Below are positions 33,193-43,028 of a stretch of 55,420 bases of DNA, in pieces. The first letter of the stretch is position 1, and each line of letters starts with the position of its first letter. A program made the position numbers and the translations under genes. Origin of the DNA: Lachnospiraceae bacterium (GTDB lineage: Bacteria; Bacillota; Clostridia; Lachnospirales; Lachnospiraceae); NCBI GenBank assembly GCA_910573755.1, contig CAJTBO010000032.1, positions 1 through 55,420 on the forward strand, read 5' to 3'. Below the pieces are notes generated by a model that was given only the letters and a program-made list of their open reading frames with translations, did not search any database and was not told where the DNA came from.

Positions 33193-33221
33193 TTGACAGA
33201 AATCATGCCTCTTTCTATAAT
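33193..33221 (+). promoter_or_regulatory. Consensus promoter of the aldolase/isomerase operon
   Basis: TTGACA (33193-33198), a spacer of exactly 17 bases and TATAAT (33216-33221), both perfect matches to the vegetative consensus. It lies 50 bp before the aldolase ATG. A promoter this strong normally needs a repressor, which would suit the RpiR protein at 25519. Confidence 0.85.
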
Positions 33222-33270
33222 AAATCCAACCTGAAAATAAAACAGTAAAAGCAAAGGAGGTTTTTCTACA

Positions 33271-34176
33271 ATGACAAATAAGGAATATTGGAAAGGTATC
33301 ATTCCCGCCCTGATCACCCCAGTAAACAAAGACGGCTCATTAGATCTGGAGAGTCTGGAAAAGATCATCGAAAACATCATCTCTTCCGGCTGCCACGGCC
33401 TTTTCGTTACCGGCTCTTCCGGTGAACCCACTAATTTAAGTTCCAAAACCAGACGCGAAGTCATCTCTCAGGCAATCCGTATTGTAAACGGCAGGCTTCC
33501 TGTCTGTGTCGGAACCATTTCCCCCGGAACTGAGCAGACAATAGAACTGGTCAAAGAAGTTCAGAATATGGGCTGCAACTTTATCTGCAGTACTCCAAAT
33601 TTCTATATGCTCAACGAAAGGCAGGAGGATATCATACATCATTTTGAAAAAGTATCAGACAGGACAGGTGTCAAGATCATGGTCTACAACAATGATGCCA
33701 CCGTCGGACAGACAATCAAAGCAGAAACATTTTACAAAATCGCAGAAATCAATAATGTGATCGCTTATAAAGATACACGTCCCGACTGGGAAAATCATTT
33801 AAAAGCGCTTGCTTTTTTAAGGGATAAAGATATCAGCCTGATTTCTGGCGGCGAATACATACTTGGTCCCAGTATTCTGATGGGCAGCCAGGGTAATATT
33901 GCCGCAGCCAGCAACGTATTTCCCAAACTTTTTGTCGCGTTGTATCATGCGGCAAAGGCACAGGATATTCCGCTTACACTGGATCTGAACTATAAAATAG
34001 CCCGTCTCAATGATGTCGCCACAAGAACAGGTAACGGCTGGTTATGGGGCATAAAATATATCGCTCACCGTTTCGGACTCTGCCAGTATACCGTTGCCGG
34101 AAACTTCACTCCTATTACCAAAGAACAGGAAAAAGCAATTGATGCCATGATAGAAGAATTGGCAGAATACCGCTAA
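33271..34176 (+). CDS. Dihydrodipicolinate synthase/N-acetylneuraminate lyase family aldolase
   Basis: A 301-residue class I aldolase of the DapA/NanA family. It begins G-I-I-P-A-L-I-T-P-V-N, has the loop V-T-G-S-S-G-E-P, the catalytic tyrosine in M-V-Y-N-N-D and the Schiff-base lysine in V-I-A-Y-K-D-T, then I-S-G-G-E. In DapA the G-x-T-T-G-E loop is used; the G-S-S-G-E here and its setting with a sugar isomerase and importer point to cleavage of a 2-keto-3-deoxy sugar acid or similar, not to lysine synthesis. AAAGGAGG precedes the ATG. Confidence 0.85.
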   Translation: MTNKEYWKGIIPALITPVNKDGSLDLESLEKIIENIISSGCHGLFVTGSSGEPTNLSSKTRREVISQAIRIVNGRLPVCVGTISPGTEQTIELVKEVQNMGCNFICSTPNFYMLNERQEDIIHHFEKVSDRTGVKIMVYNNDATVGQTIKAETFYKIAEINNVIAYKDTRPDWENHLKALAFLRDKDISLISGGEYILGPSILMGSQGNIAAASNVFPKLFVALYHAAKAQDIPLTLDLNYKIARLNDVATRTGNGWLWGIKYIAHRFGLCQYTVAGNFTPITKEQEKAIDAMIEELAEYR

Positions 34177-34205
34177 TACAGTATGAAAAAAAGAGGAAAA
34201 CGCAA

Positions 34206-34889
34206 ATGAAAAGATCCATGATCAATTCCTGTATCAGAGAATTTGAAGAGATGCTCCGGGAATACAGATTCGCCCTTCCCCCGTTTCTTTATTTTACCCC
34301 TGCGGAATGGGCCGAAAAGGGACATGAATACGATGAAATAAGAAATAACGCTTTAGGCTGGGATATTACGGATTATGGCGAAGGACATTTTGAGAAAAAA
34401 GGACTTTCCCTGATCACTTTGAGGAACGGAAATGTCCATAACGATAACTATTCAAAATGTTATGCCGAAAAGATCATTATGTTAAAGGAGGGGCAGCTCT
34501 CGCCCAACCACTTCCATCGGAACAAAATGGAAGATATTATTAACAGAGGCGGAGGAAATCTGATATTCCGGCTCTGGAACGCCACCGAAAATGGTGAACC
34601 TGCGGACACGGACGTTCTGATCAGCAAAGACGGACGTAATTATTATGTGCAGGCCGGTGAGGAAATCCTCCTTACTCCCGGCGAGTCCCTTACCCTCTAT
34701 CCTTATTATTATCATGAATTTATTGTACAGCCGGGAAGCGGAAAAACACTGATCGGCGAAGTTTCCAAATGCAATGATGATAATACCGATAATTACTTTC
34801 CGGAAGCGCAGGGACGTTTCCCTTCCATTGAGGAGGACGAGGCTCCGTACAGACTGCTCTGCACAGAGTATCCCCCTGCAAAAGACTAA
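34206..34889 (+). CDS. D-lyxose ketol-isomerase family protein
   Basis: A 227-residue cupin-fold sugar isomerase of the D-lyxose isomerase family (converts D-lyxose and D-xylulose, also D-mannose and D-fructose). It shows the metal ligands in S-P-N-H-F-H-R-N-K-M-E-D and Y-Y-H-E-F, with A-E-K-I-I-M-L and E-V-S-K-C-N-D-D typical of the family. It follows the aldolase by 29 bases and is cotranscribed; a bidirectional terminator lies about 100 bp downstream. Confidence 0.85.
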   Translation: MKRSMINSCIREFEEMLREYRFALPPFLYFTPAEWAEKGHEYDEIRNNALGWDITDYGEGHFEKKGLSLITLRNGNVHNDNYSKCYAEKIIMLKEGQLSPNHFHRNKMEDIINRGGGNLIFRLWNATENGEPADTDVLISKDGRNYYVQAGEEILLTPGESLTLYPYYYHEFIVQPGSGKTLIGEVSKCNDDNTDNYFPEAQGRFPSIEEDEAPYRLLCTEYPPAKD

Positions 34890-34990
34890 AAGATACTTCC
34901 ATCGAACAGGGAAGATCCATCTTACCCTACCCGCCGCGCCGGGTGCGGGCAGCTTATGCCGCATCCTTCCCCTCCGCATCCATGCACATA

Positions 34991-35030
34991 AAAAGGCTGC
35001 CATGCTAAGTAACACAGCAGCCTTTTTCTT
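34991..35030. terminator. Bidirectional terminator between isomerase and ilvB
   Basis: AAAAGGCTGC (34991-35000) and GCAGCCTTTT (35017-35026) form a 10-bp stem with a T-run on each strand. It serves both the plus-strand sugar operon and the minus-strand ilv operon. Confidence 0.8.
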
Positions 35031-35047
35031 ATTCTTCTCAATTCTCT

Positions 35048-36727
35048 TTATTCTTTTTTCGCCAGATCCTCCGCATCAAACGCCTCACTGATCGGACCGC
35101 CCGGCGATACCATCGGGAATACCTTATCGTCCTCATCGATGATGCAGTTCAGCACCACCGGCTTTCCGAGCGTAAGAGCCTTCTCGATCGCCGGCGCCAC
35201 TTCCTCTTTCTTTGTCACAAGGATCGCCTCGCAGCCAAGCCCTTCCGCCACCTTGCAGAAATCCACCTTATCCTGCAGAATGGTCTGGGAATAACGCTGT
35301 CCGTAGAACAGAGTCTGCCACTGCCGCACCATACCCAGCACATGGTTGTTGATCACCACCTGAATGATCGGGATATTGTACCTGCTGGCTGTCGCCAGTT
35401 CGTTCAGGTTCATGCGGAAACACCCGTCCCCTGCGATATTGATGCAGATCTTATCCGGCCTTCCCGATTTCGCACCGATGCAGGCGCCCAGACCATAGCC
35501 CATTGTACCGAGGCCGCCGGAAGAAAGAAAGGTTCTCGGCTCCGTATACTTATAATACTGCGCCGCCCACATCTGGTGCTGCCCTACATCTGTCGTGATG
35601 ATAGCTTTTCCTTCTGTCACCCGGTCGATCTCTTCAATGATATAGGGACAGGTCAGCGTGCTTTTATCATATGTAAGAGGATATTTCTCTTTCAGTTCCG
35701 CAATCCTCGCAAGCCATTCCGGGTGCTTTTTCCCGGTCAGCCTCCGGTTCAGGATCTGCAGGACTTCCTTCAGATCTCCGACCACGGACACGTCTGTTCT
35801 GATATTTTTGTTGATCTCCGCCGCATCGATATCAATATGCAGCACTTTCGCCTTTTCCGCAAACTTCTGCGGATTTCCCACCACACGGTCGGAAAATCTC
35901 GCCCCGAGCGCGATAAGCAGGTCGCACTCGCTGACGCCCAGATTGGACGCCTTCGTGCCGTGCATGCCGATCATGCCCGTATACGCCGCATCTCTTCCGT
36001 TAAAGGCGCCCTTGCCAAGCAGAGTGTCACAGACCGGCGCGTCCACCTTTTTTGCAAACGCTGCCAGTTCCTCCGAAGCCCCTGATAAGATGATGCCGCC
36101 TCCCACATAAAGGAAAGGCTTCTCGGCTTTCTCGATCAGATCGATCGCCGCCTCGATGTCCGCTTCCGAATATTTCACCTTTTTCTCAACCGGTTCCGGC
36201 GCCTTCGGCGTAAATTCACAGGTATTCGCCGTCACATCTTTGGTGATATCCACCAGCACAGGGCCCGGTCTGCCGGACTGCGCGATATGGAACGCTTTTC
36301 TGAGCGTCTCCGCCAGCTTTGTCACATCCTTTACGATATAGCTGTGCTTTGTGATCGGCATTACCACGCCGGCGATATCCACCTCCTGAAAGGAATCCTT
36401 GCCGAGGGCGGGAAGGTTCACGTTCGCCGTGATCGCCACCACCGGAATGGAATCCATATAAGCCGTGGCGATCCCCGTCACAAGATTGGTCGCGCCGGGG
36501 CCGCTGGTCGCCATGCAGACGCCCACTTTTCCGGTCGCCCTGGCATAGCCGTCCGCCGCATGTGCCGCGCCCTGCTCATGGCTTGTCAGGATATGATGGA
36601 TCTCATCGCTGTGTTTATATAACGCGTCATATACATTTAAGATCGTACCGCCCGGATAGCCGAAAACGGTATCCACGCCCTGTTCCTTTAAACATTCTAT
36701 TACAATCTCTGAACCTGTCAGCTGCAT
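35048..36727 (-). CDS. ilvB: Acetolactate synthase, large subunit
   Basis: A 559-residue ThDP enzyme of valine/isoleucine biosynthesis. It has the catalytic glutamate in L-T-S-H-E-Q-G-A-A, G-P-G-A-T-N, FAD-domain elements and the ThDP motif G-D-G-C-F-R-M-N-L-N-E-L-A-T. It lies 99 bp after ilvD on the same strand. No ilvN small (regulatory) subunit is adjacent, so it must be encoded elsewhere, or this is an unregulated form. Confidence 0.93.
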   Translation of the reverse strand: MQLTGSEIVIECLKEQGVDTVFGYPGGTILNVYDALYKHSDEIHHILTSHEQGAAHAADGYARATGKVGVCMATSGPGATNLVTGIATAYMDSIPVVAITANVNLPALGKDSFQEVDIAGVVMPITKHSYIVKDVTKLAETLRKAFHIAQSGRPGPVLVDITKDVTANTCEFTPKAPEPVEKKVKYSEADIEAAIDLIEKAEKPFLYVGGGIILSGASEELAAFAKKVDAPVCDTLLGKGAFNGRDAAYTGMIGMHGTKASNLGVSECDLLIALGARFSDRVVGNPQKFAEKAKVLHIDIDAAEINKNIRTDVSVVGDLKEVLQILNRRLTGKKHPEWLARIAELKEKYPLTYDKSTLTCPYIIEEIDRVTEGKAIITTDVGQHQMWAAQYYKYTEPRTFLSSGGLGTMGYGLGACIGAKSGRPDKICINIAGDGCFRMNLNELATASRYNIPIIQVVINNHVLGMVRQWQTLFYGQRYSQTILQDKVDFCKVAEGLGCEAILVTKKEEVAPAIEKALTLGKPVVLNCIIDEDDKVFPMVSPGGPISEAFDAEDLAKKE

Positions 36728-36826
36728 GTAAATTCCTCCTGCTATACAAAATATATTTTTTATATTTATATCCCGGCTGTTTTATACTCTTCCCTTTCGC
36801 ATGCACAACCGGAACGCCCAAACGCC

Positions 36827-38497
36827 TTACTTCTTCACCTTTTCCAGAATGGCTCCTCTGTTGCCGCTGGTCACCATCTCGCGGTATCTCGCCAGATACC
36901 CGGTATTCACCGCGGGCTCTTTCGGCTGCCATTTTGCTTTCCGCTCTGCCAGCACTTCCTCGGAAACCTTCACATTCAGGCTGTAATGCGGAATATCGAT
37001 ACTGATGATATCTCCCTCTTCCACCAGCGCTATGGGACCGCCCACTGCCGCCTCCGGGGATACATGCCCGATGGATGCGCCTCTGCTGGCACCGGAGAAA
37101 CGTCCGTCCGTGATCAGCGCCACGCTGGAGCCGAGCCCCATGCCTGCTATGGCGGAAGTCGGATTCAGCATCTCCCGCATACCGGGACCGCCTTTGGGAC
37201 CCTCGTAACGGATTACCACCACATCCCCTGCCACGATCTTACCGGATTTGATTGCTTCGATGGCATCCTCTTCGCACTCGAACACCCTCGCCGGGCCTTC
37301 ATGCACCATCATCTCCGGCACCACCGCAGAGCGCTTCACCACGGAGCCGTCCGGCGCCAGATTTCCCTTCAGCACCGCCAGGCCGCCCGTTTTACTGTAC
37401 GGATCATCAAGAGGCCTGATTACTTCCGGGTTCTTATTCACCGCACCTTTGATATTCTCACCGATGGGCTTTCCGGTGACAGTCATGCAGTCTTCATTTA
37501 AAAGCCCCAGCTCGGACAGCTCGTTCATCACTGCGTAAACACCGCCCGCCTCATTTAAATCTTCCATATAGGTAGGGCCCGCCGGCGCCAGATGGCAGAG
37601 ATTCGGCGTCTTCTCGCTGATCTCATTCGCCATGGCGATATCGAAATCAAAACCGATCTCATGGGCAATCGCCGGCAAATGCAGCATGGAATTGGTGGAA
37701 CAGCCAAGCGCCATATCCACGGTCAGCGCATTTAAAACGGCTTCCTTTGTCATGATATCTCTGGGACGGATATTCAGTCTCAGCATTTCCATTACCGCCA
37801 TACCGGCATGCTTTGCCAGTTTGATCCTGTCGGAATATACCGCCGGAATCGTACCGTTTCCTCCAAGCCCCATGCCGAGCGCCTCTGTCAGACAGTTCAT
37901 GGAGTTTGCCGTATACATACCGGAACAGGAACCGCAGGTCGGACACGCCTTTGCCTCAAACTCCCTCACATCCTCTTCACTCATATTTCCCGCCGCATGA
38001 GCCCCTACTGCTTCAAACATGGAAGAGAGACTTGTCTTCTTTCCTTTTACATGCCCCGCCAGCATGGGACCGCCGGATACAAAGACTGTCGGCACGTTGA
38101 TCCTCGCCGCCGCCATCAAAAGTCCCGGCACGTTCTTGTCACAGTTGGGCACCATCACCAGCGCGTCAAACTGATGCGCCAGCGCCATACATTCCGTGGA
38201 ATCCGCGATCAGATCCCTTGTCACAAGAGAGTATTTCATTCCCACATGTCCCATGGCGATCCCGTCGCAGACCGCGATCGCAGGAAACACCACCGGCACG
38301 CCGCCCGCTTCCGCCACGCCCAGTTTTACCGCGTTTACAATTTTATCCAGATTCATATGCCCGGGAACAATCTCATTGTAAGAGCTGACGATACCGACCA
38401 TCGGCTTTCTCATCTCCTCCTCCGTAAAACCCAGCGCGTTAAACAAACTTCTATGGGGCGCCTGCTGCATCCCGACTTTTACATTGTCACTCCTCAT
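36827..38497 (-). CDS. ilvD: Dihydroxy-acid dehydratase
   Basis: A 556-residue iron-sulfur dehydratase of branched-chain amino-acid synthesis. It shows [10 protein letters not shown] and [12 protein letters not shown] (cluster cysteines), the usual T-D-G-R-F-S-G and the S-R-G block near the C-terminus. The length and N-terminal R-S-D-N-V-K-x-G-M are normal. It begins the ilvD-ilvB unit; a promoter is seen upstream at 38572-38601. Confidence 0.93.
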   Translation of the reverse strand: MRSDNVKVGMQQAPHRSLFNALGFTEEEMRKPMVGIVSSYNEIVPGHMNLDKIVNAVKLGVAEAGGVPVVFPAIAVCDGIAMGHVGMKYSLVTRDLIADSTECMALAHQFDALVMVPNCDKNVPGLLMAAARINVPTVFVSGGPMLAGHVKGKKTSLSSMFEAVGAHAAGNMSEEDVREFEAKACPTCGSCSGMYTANSMNCLTEALGMGLGGNGTIPAVYSDRIKLAKHAGMAVMEMLRLNIRPRDIMTKEAVLNALTVDMALGCSTNSMLHLPAIAHEIGFDFDIAMANEISEKTPNLCHLAPAGPTYMEDLNEAGGVYAVMNELSELGLLNEDCMTVTGKPIGENIKGAVNKNPEVIRPLDDPYSKTGGLAVLKGNLAPDGSVVKRSAVVPEMMVHEGPARVFECEEDAIEAIKSGKIVAGDVVVIRYEGPKGGPGMREMLNPTSAIAGMGLGSSVALITDGRFSGASRGASIGHVSPEAAVGGPIALVEEGDIISIDIPHYSLNVKVSEEVLAERKAKWQPKEPAVNTGYLARYREMVTSGNRGAILEKVKK

Positions 38498-38571
38498 GTC
38501 CTTATCCTTCCTTTTCTTATCTATCCATTTCTGTTCATCTCATTTTTTCCGGTCTTCTGACCTGTTTTTCT

Positions 38572-38601
38572 ATTTTAGCACACTATTTCACCTTTTTACA
38601 A
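38572..38601 (-). promoter_or_regulatory. Candidate ilvD promoter
   Basis: On the minus strand TTGTAA (38601-38596), an 18-base spacer and TAAAAT (38577-38572), about 75 bp before ilvD. There is no T-box antiterminator in this leader. Confidence 0.5.
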
Positions 38602-38798
38602 GATACACCGGCAATGTTGCATAAATTTGTATAATCATTCAGCCCGCAGCCTTTCGCCCGCCGCAAAGTCCATAGCAGGGTGCGGATTTATAACATTACC
38701 ATGAAACGCGTGACAAAAACACCTGATCTGTGGTATCATATTCGACAGATATTTTTTAGAAAATCATAGATTACTATTTTTACAGAACGGAGATTATT

Positions 38799-39674
38799 AT
38801 GAGAGATTATTGCATTACTACTGATTCTAATTCAGACCTTCCCCGGGAATATATTGACAGATTAAATACAACTATCATCCCCCAGTATTATTCCTTTGGA
38901 GATACCGTTTACGGCGACGAACTCAATATGCCGCCCGCAGAATTCTATGAGCGCATGAAAAAAGGGGAACTGCCCGGCTCCCAGGCAAACAATCCTGCCG
39001 TGATCGAAGAAAAATTCCGGGCTCTTCTGGAAAAAGGACTTGATATCATTCACATCGCCTTCTCCTCCGCCTTAAGCGGAAGCTATAACAATGTGTGTAT
39101 GGTGGCAAGGGAACTTCTCGAACAATACACCGATGCCAGAATCACCGTGATCGATTCTCTGAACGTTTCACTCGGCGAATCGATCATGGTGCTGCATGCC
39201 AATGCTCTGAAAGATAAAGGCGCTTCCTACGGGGAGACGGTTGATGCCATCGAAGCCTTTAAAGCCCACATCAACGTACAATTTACAGTAGACGATCTGT
39301 TCCACCTGCAAAGAGGCGGCAGAGTAAGCAAAACCACCGCCCTGATCGGCAGCGCCTTAAACCTGAAACCTTTTCTCTATGTCAGCGATACCGGCACTCT
39401 GGTTTCCGCAGGCACCGTGCGGGGCAGAAAGAAATCCATCCACACTCTGATCGAACGGATGAAAGCGACTTTGGAGGAACAGACCGACTATTCCCTGCCT
39501 GTCGGCATCGTACACGGAAACTGCCCCGACGATGCGCGGATGCTTGCAGAACTGGTAAAAGAGCAGACCGGATTCACCAATATCATCATCAATGATATCA
39601 GCCCCAGCATAGGCGTCCACGCCGGGCCCGGCGCACTCGCCGTCCTTTATTACGGCAAGCCGCGAAAAGCATGA
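38799..39674 (+). CDS. DegV family fatty-acid-binding protein
   Basis: A 291-residue DegV protein, a FakB-type carrier that presents a fatty acid to the kinase FakA. It has T-D-S-N-S-D-L-P, the fatty-acid-head motif H-I-A-F-S-S-A-L-S-G-S-Y, R-G-G-R-V-S-K-T-T-A and the tail G-V-H-A-G-P-G-A-L. The Ser-rich loop is intact. It is divergent from ilvD; GTGACA and TATCAT with an 18-base spacer (38710-38739) may form its promoter. Confidence 0.9.
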   Translation: MRDYCITTDSNSDLPREYIDRLNTTIIPQYYSFGDTVYGDELNMPPAEFYERMKKGELPGSQANNPAVIEEKFRALLEKGLDIIHIAFSSALSGSYNNVCMVARELLEQYTDARITVIDSLNVSLGESIMVLHANALKDKGASYGETVDAIEAFKAHINVQFTVDDLFHLQRGGRVSKTTALIGSALNLKPFLYVSDTGTLVSAGTVRGRKKSIHTLIERMKATLEEQTDYSLPVGIVHGNCPDDARMLAELVKEQTGFTNIIINDISPSIGVHAGPGALAVLYYGKPRKA

Positions 39675-39730
39675 CTTTCTTCCGGAACCGGCAGAGAAAC
39701 CGCCGTACTTTTGATTTTGGGATGCCAACC

Positions 39731-40921
39731 TTACAACAATTTCTCCATTACGGATCTGCCGATAGTTCCCTCCGGCATCTTCACGCCGAAATTATCCGCG
39801 ACCGTAGCCCCGATCACCGCAAAGGTATCTTCATTTTCCAGTGCGCCGCCATGCTCCATTTTTTTTGAGTAAGCGACAAAAGGCACATATTCCCTGGTAT
39901 GATCCGTTCCTGTATAGGTCGGATCATTGCCGTGGTCGGCTGTCAGGATCACCAGATCGTCCTCGCTTAATTTCTCTAACAGAACACCCAGATTTTTATC
40001 GAATTTTTCAATTTCCTCCGCATAGCCTCTCACATCCCTGCGGTGCCCCCACAGCGCGTCAAAATCAACCAGATTCACAAAACAAAGCCCGCGGAAATCC
40101 CGGTCCGCGATTTCTATAGTCTGCTCCATTCCATGCACGGAACTGTCGGAATGATGCGTTTCGGTGATGCCCTCCCCGCAGAAAATATCATGGATCTTTC
40201 CAACGCCGATCACATCCAGTCCGGCATCCTGCAAGGCATTTAATGCTGTCGGGCCTGAGGGTTTCAGCGCATAGTCATGACGGTTGCTGGTGCGCTTAAA
40301 CTCCCCTTTCTTCTTCCCCACATAAGGCCTTGCGATCACGCGTCCGACTCTCCACTCATCCCGCAGTGTCAACTCCCTTGCGATCTCGCAGCAGCGGTAC
40401 AGATTCTGAAGGTCAAAGGTCTCCTCGTTGCCGCAGATCTGCAGCACGGAGTCCGCCGATGTATAGACAATCATCGCTCCTGTCTCGATCTCTTCCTCTC
40501 CCAGTTCCTCAATGATCTTTGTCCCGCTGTAACTCTTATTGCCGATCACTCTCTTTCCACAGCGCTTCTCCAGTTCCGCGATCAGTTCCGGCGGGAAACC
40601 GGTCTCGGTAAAGGTCTGAAACGGCTTTTCCGTCTTAATGCCCATGATCTCCCAGTGCCCTGTCATGGTATCCTTTCCCCGGCTCATCTCACCGAGGCTC
40701 ATATACCGTCCCAGTGGCTTCTCCACCCCCTTCATCTCTCCGCCTGCATGAAGATTCAGCATCCCCAGCTTCTGAAGGTTCGGTATCTCGATACTGCCCA
40801 TCCGGTCCAGAATATGTCCGAAGGTATCTGTTCCCACGTCCCCGAAATCTCCGGCGTCCGGCAGTTCGCCGATACCGAGAGAATCCAGAACAATCACAAA
40901 GATTCTTTTATATGCATTCAT
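39731..40921 (-). CDS. deoB: Phosphopentomutase
   Basis: A 396-residue alkaline-phosphatase-fold mutase converting (deoxy)ribose 1-phosphate to the 5-phosphate. It has [13 protein letters not shown] at the start, [10 protein letters not shown] (catalytic threonine) and L-T-A-D-H-G-N-D-P with H-T-R-E-Y-V-P (metal sites). The start is ATG at 40921 or GTG at 40930; AAAGGA lies between the ideal distances for both. With the genes to its right it connects nucleoside phosphorolysis to the pentose phosphate pool. Confidence 0.93.
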   Translation of the reverse strand: MNAYKRIFVIVLDSLGIGELPDAGDFGDVGTDTFGHILDRMGSIEIPNLQKLGMLNLHAGGEMKGVEKPLGRYMSLGEMSRGKDTMTGHWEIMGIKTEKPFQTFTETGFPPELIAELEKRCGKRVIGNKSYSGTKIIEELGEEEIETGAMIVYTSADSVLQICGNEETFDLQNLYRCCEIARELTLRDEWRVGRVIARPYVGKKKGEFKRTSNRHDYALKPSGPTALNALQDAGLDVIGVGKIHDIFCGEGITETHHSDSSVHGMEQTIEIADRDFRGLCFVNLVDFDALWGHRRDVRGYAEEIEKFDKNLGVLLEKLSEDDLVILTADHGNDPTYTGTDHTREYVPFVAYSKKMEHGGALENEDTFAVIGATVADNFGVKMPEGTIGRSVMEKLL

Positions 40922-41014
40922 TTTAATCACTCATTCCTTTCTTACTTATACAGACACAAACAGTAATAAAAATCTTATGTTTCTATATTGTATGCATTTC
41001 CTGTATCGTATAAA

Positions 41015-41992
41015 TCATATATTTCTTATAGTTTTCAATATTCTTTCCTTCCCGTGCTCGTCCGCAAAGGATACCTCCGCCGCATTTCTCATACACAGCA
41101 GGATCTCCTCATCCCCTATCCCATAGGTCTCTGCGATAAATTCCAGTTCTTTTGTCAGGGAAGTCCCGCTCACGGCACGATTGTCCGTATTGATCGTAAC
41201 AAACAGCCCTTTATCCAGAAATTCCCGCAAAGGATATTCCTCCGGGCAGCTTACCGCTTTTGTCTGCAGATTACTGATAGGACACATCTCAATCCCCGCG
41301 CCGGCCTTTTTCACAAGTTCCTGAATACCGCTCTTTCCGCCCATAGCGATACCATGTCCGATACGCTTTGCTCCCGCCTTTATCGCCTCTGCGATATTGT
41401 CTGCATTGCCGCATTCCCCGGCGTGTATCGTAAAGGGCATGCCGAGTTTCCGCACCTTCCGAAACAGTTCTCTGAAGGCGGACATCGGATACTGCGCTTC
41501 CGCTCCTGCCAGATCCGCAGCGCAGACTCCTGCTCCTAAAAACTGCCTTGCCGTCCTGATCATCTCAAAATTCTGCTCTTCGCTGTAATGGCGCATGGCA
41601 CAGACGATCACATGATATTCCACGCCGAAATCCTGTTTTCCCTTTTCCAGTCCTTTCAGCAGCGCTTCAATCGCCTGCTCCGTACTCATGCCTTTTGAAC
41701 CGCAGGCAACAGGGTCAAAGCGCACCTCCGCATAACAGACATTCTCACCGCCCATCGTCCTCAGCACATCATACCCTGCCCCCGTCAGTCCCGCCTGATC
41801 CTGCAGACAGGCTATAGGCAGCACAAATTTTCCGAGATATTCCTCCAGATTCCGGCAGTCCTTCGACACCCTGATTTCTGTTTCCTCCACACTTCTTCCC
41901 AGCCGCTCTTCGATAAATTCACGGCTCAGGGAACCGTCCAGATGGCAGTGCAATTCTATTTTAGGCAGTTTTTTAAATTCTTTGGTTGTCAT
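41015..41992 (-). CDS. add: Adenosine deaminase
   Basis: A 325-residue zinc enzyme that deaminates adenosine or deoxyadenosine to the inosine form. Motifs: metal site E-L-H-C-H-L-D-G-S-L, H-A-G-E-C-G with catalytic glutamate, R-I-G-H-G-I-A and N-T-D-N-R-A-V-S. It belongs to the nucleoside salvage run; the ribosome binding site is weak. Confidence 0.92.
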   Translation of the reverse strand: MTTKEFKKLPKIELHCHLDGSLSREFIEERLGRSVEETEIRVSKDCRNLEEYLGKFVLPIACLQDQAGLTGAGYDVLRTMGGENVCYAEVRFDPVACGSKGMSTEQAIEALLKGLEKGKQDFGVEYHVIVCAMRHYSEEQNFEMIRTARQFLGAGVCAADLAGAEAQYPMSAFRELFRKVRKLGMPFTIHAGECGNADNIAEAIKAGAKRIGHGIAMGGKSGIQELVKKAGAGIEMCPISNLQTKAVSCPEEYPLREFLDKGLFVTINTDNRAVSGTSLTKELEFIAETYGIGDEEILLCMRNAAEVSFADEHGKERILKTIRNI

Positions 41993-42030
41993 GATCGCCT
42001 GAATTATCCCCTTTATCCTGTGTTCTTTTT

Positions 42031-42100
42031 CCCGAAAATATTTTCTTTTCTGAAAGTGTTCTCTTTTCTGAAAATATTCTCTTTATTCGGAAAATGTTCC
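42031..42100. repeat. 18-bp imperfect tandem repeat between add and the PARG-like gene
   Basis: About three and a half units of the form TTTTCTGAAAATATTCTC (period 18, variable at a few positions). It is T-rich on the plus strand; no hairpin is evident. Confidence 0.6.
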
Positions 42101-42117
42101 CGCCTGCCTACTGAGGG

Positions 42118-42966
42118 CTATCTGAATTGCTCCTGAAACGCCTTTATACAGTATTGCTCTCTGGAACGGTCTAACACAGCATGAAACACCGAATCAAAAT
42201 ACCGCCCCATTCCTTCTTCCAGAAGTTCTCTCCACCAGCTTGCCACTTCCGCGGGATCATTCCGGAATACGCCGCATCCGTAGGCTCCAAGCACCAGATG
42301 CTTCGCTTTCTGTTCTGCAAAGATCCCAAGTGCCAGCTTCATTCTCCGGCGCATAACCCTTTTGGCTTCCTGCACATTTTCCCCCTTCAAAAGCACCTGT
42401 CCCATATTGACCGCCGGCAGGGTCAGCACGGATGCTTTTACGGGCGTATCCGTTAACCGGAATCCCTCATCACGGAAAAATACGACTTCCGGTGCATAAA
42501 TCGCATAATCCAGATACATCATCGATCTGTGCTCCCGGTTTTCTCTATAATATTCTTCATGCGCTGTCAGTGCAGGATAGAGGGTGCCGGATACCGTCAG
42601 GCTCTCCTCCTGCGCTTTGGCTCCGTTTAAAAAACCGCCTCCCGGGTTCTTTGCGCTCGCAAAGTTCAATACGCCGATATCTGTTTTTCCTCCCTCCGCC
42701 AGTTTACGGACAGCTTCTACCGTAGAAATATTTTCAACTTTTGTCTCCGGTTTCCTGCAGTTTTGGCATTCCTCATATTTTTCTAGAATTTTCTCTCCCT
42801 CTTCGGGAGAAATCAGTACACTGCGCCTGACGGACTGCTCCAGGGCATCTTTTATGACGATCTGCCGCTTCTCTGCATTTTGTCCGGCTTTATTTCGGAC
42901 ATCCGGCTCATAAAATCCCTGGTCCAAAATTTTTAGTGTTTCCTTCGCCATTGCTTTTCTATCCAT
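42118..42966 (-). CDS. PARG-like macrodomain protein (TIGR02452 family)
   Basis: A 282-residue protein of the bacterial-type poly(ADP-ribose) glycohydrolase group (TIGR02452/DUF2263). The PARG signature is present: N-P-G-G-G-F followed by A-Q-E-E, with macrodomain strands L-N-F-A-S-A-K (about 100) and V-L-G-A-Y-G-C-G-V-F. The enzymes release ADP-ribose from (poly-)ADP-ribosylated targets. The ATG at 42966 follows AGGAGG by six bases. It sits between add and cdd in the nucleoside salvage series, so it may feed ADP-ribose to salvage, or reverse toxin-mediated modification. Confidence 0.85.
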   Translation of the reverse strand: MDRKAMAKETLKILDQGFYEPDVRNKAGQNAEKRQIVIKDALEQSVRRSVLISPEEGEKILEKYEECQNCRKPETKVENISTVEAVRKLAEGGKTDIGVLNFASAKNPGGGFLNGAKAQEESLTVSGTLYPALTAHEEYYRENREHRSMMYLDYAIYAPEVVFFRDEGFRLTDTPVKASVLTLPAVNMGQVLLKGENVQEAKRVMRRRMKLALGIFAEQKAKHLVLGAYGCGVFRNDPAEVASWWRELLEEGMGRYFDSVFHAVLDRSREQYCIKAFQEQFR

Positions 42967-43028
42967 ATTTTCCTCCTGCACCCTGCAGATATGTACGGCG
43001 GTAATGTATCACATAAGCCGGCAATCGA

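Noticed and set aside
33271-34176. Lysine-pathway DapA
   Set aside because: The active-site loop differs (G-S-S-G-E), no lysine genes are adjacent, and it is cotranscribed with a sugar isomerase.
38498-38798. T-box or leucine/valine leader attenuator before ilvD
   Set aside because: No T-box consensus, no run of branched-chain codons and no antiterminator/terminator pair are seen; the same check before serC and leuB was also negative.
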